This document shows positions 61,913 through 64,000 of a DNA stretch of 64,000 nucleotides, one piece after another. A program made the position numbers and the translations under genes. Source of the stretch: Lachnospiraceae bacterium (GTDB lineage: Bacteria > Bacillota > Clostridia > Lachnospirales > Lachnospiraceae); assembly GCA_910576125.1 (NCBI GenBank), contig CAJTHM010000025.1:1-64000 (forward strand), given 5' to 3'. The notes beneath the pieces are model-generated. The model was not told where the DNA came from and made no database searches. It saw only the letters and a list, made by a program, of their open reading frames with translations. Each line of letters starts with the position of its first letter. Position 1 is the stretch's first letter.

Positions 61913-63175
61913 TTACCCCACAAAGCCAAAGGTTGTTATCAGGGTGCTTACCTCGTCAATCCCCCGTCCAAGCACAACGATGCAGGTGCCGGATTCATCC
62001 AAAATCAAAATCTGTGGAACACGCAGGAAATAGGTACTGTTGCTGTCCTGAACGGTTTCCGTATGGATATTTTTTCCCGATGCCGTATCATAAATGTTGA
62101 TTGTAACACTGCTTTCCTCCAAAATAGCAGTAGCCACATATTTTCCCTGCCCGGAGCAGTAAACACCGTCTTTTCCCTCACCGGGGCTTGAGAACGACAA
62201 CGTATTTTCTGTATTGGCTATGGTATCAAGCATCAGCAGGGTTCCATTATTTTTGTCAAAGCTCTGGGGCATAATAAGCAGGTTTCCGCCCTTTTGCACT
62301 TCTTCCGTATCTACGTTGTAATCCCCCTTTTTGGTAATGGTGAGATTTGCGCTGTCTGTAGATACTGTACCATAAACACTGACCCCATCCCCGCCAATGG
62401 AGGTATCTGTAGCCATGCCTACATATACTAAAGTGTTGTTCCCCGTAAAGGTAAGGCTGTCCATAGTTACAATCTGCATATTATCTGCCGTGCCTTCTTC
62501 GGAATAGTTCAGAATGGTACGAACCTTCCGGGAAGAAACATCATAAAGGTAAAGTCCCTGAAGCCCGCCGAAAGCAACCTGTTTTCCGTCCTGTGAAATA
62601 GCGATCCCTGTGATCTGCAAGATAAAATCGTCACTTAATAATTCGCTAAAGGAAATGGTATCCTGAACAGCAAAGTCCTTATTCAGTATGTATCCATTGA
62701 TGCCGTCGCTTTCTGATGCAGCAAATGAACCGTTGCTGCCTCCCTCAGCCTTTCCCTGGCCCACAACAAAGTAGCCGTCTGTAAAGGTCTGTACGCATAA
62801 GTCTCCCATGGAAATATCCGCACTTGCGATTGTTTCGCCTTTCCCCGCATCGTAAAGATAAAGCTGATCCGCCGCAACGATAATCCGGTTTCCATCGGCA
62901 TAATAGCAGCCGCTGACCTTTCCTGAAAAAGCGGAATCCTTGACCCCACTGACCGCCACAATATTTTTATCCGTGCCGTTATCCTGCTGATCAATCACGT
63001 TCATTTCGCTGCTTTCATTTCCGGTATTTTCCGATGAATCACCTTCCAGGGATTGCGGTTCCATGTTTATGGCTCCATTTTCAGAGCTGTTCCCATTCTC
63101 CTGTCTGTCCCCGCAGGCCGACAGATGAAGCGCCAAAGCAAGTATAAGTATCATACACATCCATTTTGTTTTCAT
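61913..63175 (-). CDS. propeller-type lipoprotein in the ABC-2 operon
   Basis: 420 residues. Signal peptide with lipobox LHLSACG (Cys ~21), an Asn/Ser/Glu-rich linker, then repeated WD/PQQ-like strands (YYADGNRIIVAADQLYLYDAGKG; AISQDGKQVAFGGLQGLYLYDVSSRK; GQGKYVATAILEESSVTINIYDTASG) consistent with a beta-propeller. AAGGAGG precedes the ATG. It resembles the second half of the permease-propeller fusion two genes downstream in design, so the system has two surface propellers. A sensor or substrate-capture role is inference. Confidence 0.8.
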   Translation of the reverse strand: MKTKWMCMILILALALHLSACGDRQENGNSSENGAINMEPQSLEGDSSENTGNESSEMNVIDQQDNGTDKNIVAVSGVKDSAFSGKVSGCYYADGNRIIVAADQLYLYDAGKGETIASADISMGDLCVQTFTDGYFVVGQGKAEGGSNGSFAASESDGINGYILNKDFAVQDTISFSELLSDDFILQITGIAISQDGKQVAFGGLQGLYLYDVSSRKVRTILNYSEEGTADNMQIVTMDSLTFTGNNTLVYVGMATDTSIGGDGVSVYGTVSTDSANLTITKKGDYNVDTEEVQKGGNLLIMPQSFDKNNGTLLMLDTIANTENTLSFSSPGEGKDGVYCSGQGKYVATAILEESSVTINIYDTASGKNIHTETVQDSNSTYFLRVPQILILDESGTCIVVLGRGIDEVSTLITTFGFVG

Positions 63176-63177
63176 TT

Positions 63178-64000
63178 TTAATCCTCCTTGTATAATAAAA
63201 TAGAACCTGTTTTACTTGTAAGTGAATTTTCGTCCGCTGCGACGGCTGTCGCATAAAAAGTGTTGAAACCATCCAGCTTAGCGGTATCTATGGTTGCCTC
63301 AATGACCCACACATTTCCTTTGCTTAATGTGACATCACAGGAACCCGCTCCCTCAAAAGATATGGGCTTATGGTTTAAGAAAAATGATATGCCATATCTT
63401 GCGCCTGGCGTTCCGCAAAGGGTGTAGCGCACGGTAAGCGTATCTTTCCCGGTAAGGTTGATATTGTCATACACCACCTCGCCGTCATAGTCAAGCGTCC
63501 AATAGACACTGTTATCCAGGGTATCCATGGTAACGCCATTCCATCCTGCTTTCACAAGCTCATTCTCAATAAAAGAGGAAGTGACTTTTTCCTCTGAAAT
63601 GCTGACATCACGAAAAGCAGTTATACTTTCTCCATCAATGCTGTCATTTTCCGGAGCATCCTCATTAAAATGCAGTTTCAGCACCCTTTCGAAACTCTGA
63701 TGATACCAGCCATAGCTTGAGGTTTCTTTCATATCAGGCTGGAAATCGGGCCTGGTGACGCTCACGACCGTCATATTCAGGGTATCGCCTTTTTTCCCTG
63801 TGTCCGGTGTGAACACAAAGGAAAAATTCTCTTCGTGCTTTTCCGATGTCCGGAAACAGTGGAGATACTCATATTCCGCCCCCGTGTCGTTCACCTTGTA
63901 GGCTTGCGGCTTTCCGTCCAAAAAAAGCAGGAAGCCAATACTGTCCAATTTCCCCTCTGATGAAAACTGATAGTCCAGGACAAATTCTCCGCCATCATAC
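63178..64000 (-). CDS. exported beta-rich protein, 5' end outside the window
   Basis: The frame stays open to the window edge (DGGEFVLDYQFSSEGKLDSIGFLLF), so the start and any signal peptide are missing. The visible ~274 residues are two or three immunoglobulin-like beta domains (FVFTPDTGKKGDTLNMTVVSV; DNINLTGKDTLTVRYTLCG; FFLNHKPISFEGAGSCDVTLSKGN). The stop lies 2 bp before the propeller lipoprotein gene, so it is part of the same operon. Family not recognised. Confidence 0.75.
   Translation of the reverse strand, partial: YDGGEFVLDYQFSSEGKLDSIGFLLFLDGKPQAYKVNDTGAEYEYLHCFRTSEKHEENFSFVFTPDTGKKGDTLNMTVVSVTRPDFQPDMKETSSYGWYHQSFERVLKLHFNEDAPENDSIDGESITAFRDVSISEEKVTSSFIENELVKAGWNGVTMDTLDNSVYWTLDYDGEVVYDNINLTGKDTLTVRYTLCGTPGARYGISFFLNHKPISFEGAGSCDVTLSKGNVWVIEATIDTAKLDGFNTFYATAVAADENSLTSKTGSILLYKED

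Noticed and set aside
1..64000. CRISPR arrays, prophage or integrative element core genes
   Set aside because: No regular repeat arrays, integrase, capsid, relaxase or T4SS genes could be identified with confidence.

Overview
The window looks like chromosome of a low-GC-lineage Gram-positive gut anaerobe, most likely a Lachnospiraceae (Clostridia) member. The evidence is strong GGAGG-type ribosome sites, TTGACA/TATAAT promoters, heterodimeric ABC exporters, several lipoproteins, OmpR/VanRS-type two-component pairs and GH106-type sugar genes, all at moderate GC. Genus and species cannot be fixed from this sequence alone. No phage, CRISPR array or rRNA is visible.

Layout. 1-4.0 kb: tail of an AT-hook protein, a large PTPS-related membrane protein, tRNA-Thr(GGT) with consensus promoter and terminator. 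2.7-6.2 kb (minus): sugar-type operon of a TIM-barrel isomerase, a Gfo/Idh/MocA oxidoreductase and a MATE exporter. 6.3-13.2 kb: an island bracketed by two inverted copies of a ~102-bp palindromic element (A1, A2) and holding a frameshifted GH106-type hydrolase, a 5'-truncated sugar-binding protein, a damaged AraC regulator and an intact adenosine deaminase. 13.4-18 kb: EamA transporter, DUF2975/XRE/membrane-protein operon, DeoR-kinase-PHP operon with a collapsed PHP gene, and MITE-like element C1. 18.1-29.1 kb (minus): CydDC-like ABC pair plus DUF454, AraC-GyrI regulator, a second Gfo/Idh/MocA enzyme and a BmrCD-like heterodimeric ABC exporter preceded by a leader-peptide attenuator. 29.2-35.1 kb: GntP and GntR remnants, a solute-binding lipoprotein and 3D-domain protein, and a BlaI/M56 pair; BlaI-like operators sit before both blaI and the 3D/lipoprotein genes. 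35.4-43.6 kb: MntP, MATE, a broken exported protein, an ABC-F gene with a long attenuator leader, and a group II intron fragment directly after a terminator.

43.6-59.7 kb: a 16-kb block bounded by two inverted element copies (B1, B2) that differ at one base of 102. It holds gene remnants, an RR-HK-ABC-FtsX module whose permease is frameshifted, element C2, an HD protein, a GNAT toxin/antitoxin pair, a VanRS-like pair with a neighbouring lipoprotein, a decayed flavoprotein and a cell-wall amidase. B2 lies inside a probable operon (56.7-64 kb, minus) made of an exported protein, a propeller lipoprotein, an ABC ATPase, two ABC-2 permeases (one fused to a lipoprotein-like propeller) and possibly the amidase.

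Themes. Small palindromic repeats occur as inverted pairs, several genes are broken (three of them in homopolymer runs), and two ABC genes are controlled by translated leaders. The functional core is envelope stress and drug/peptide resistance: ABC exporters, ABC-F, FtsX-type ABC, BlaI/M56, MATE and two-component systems. All function calls are from recognition of translated sequence; no database search was run.
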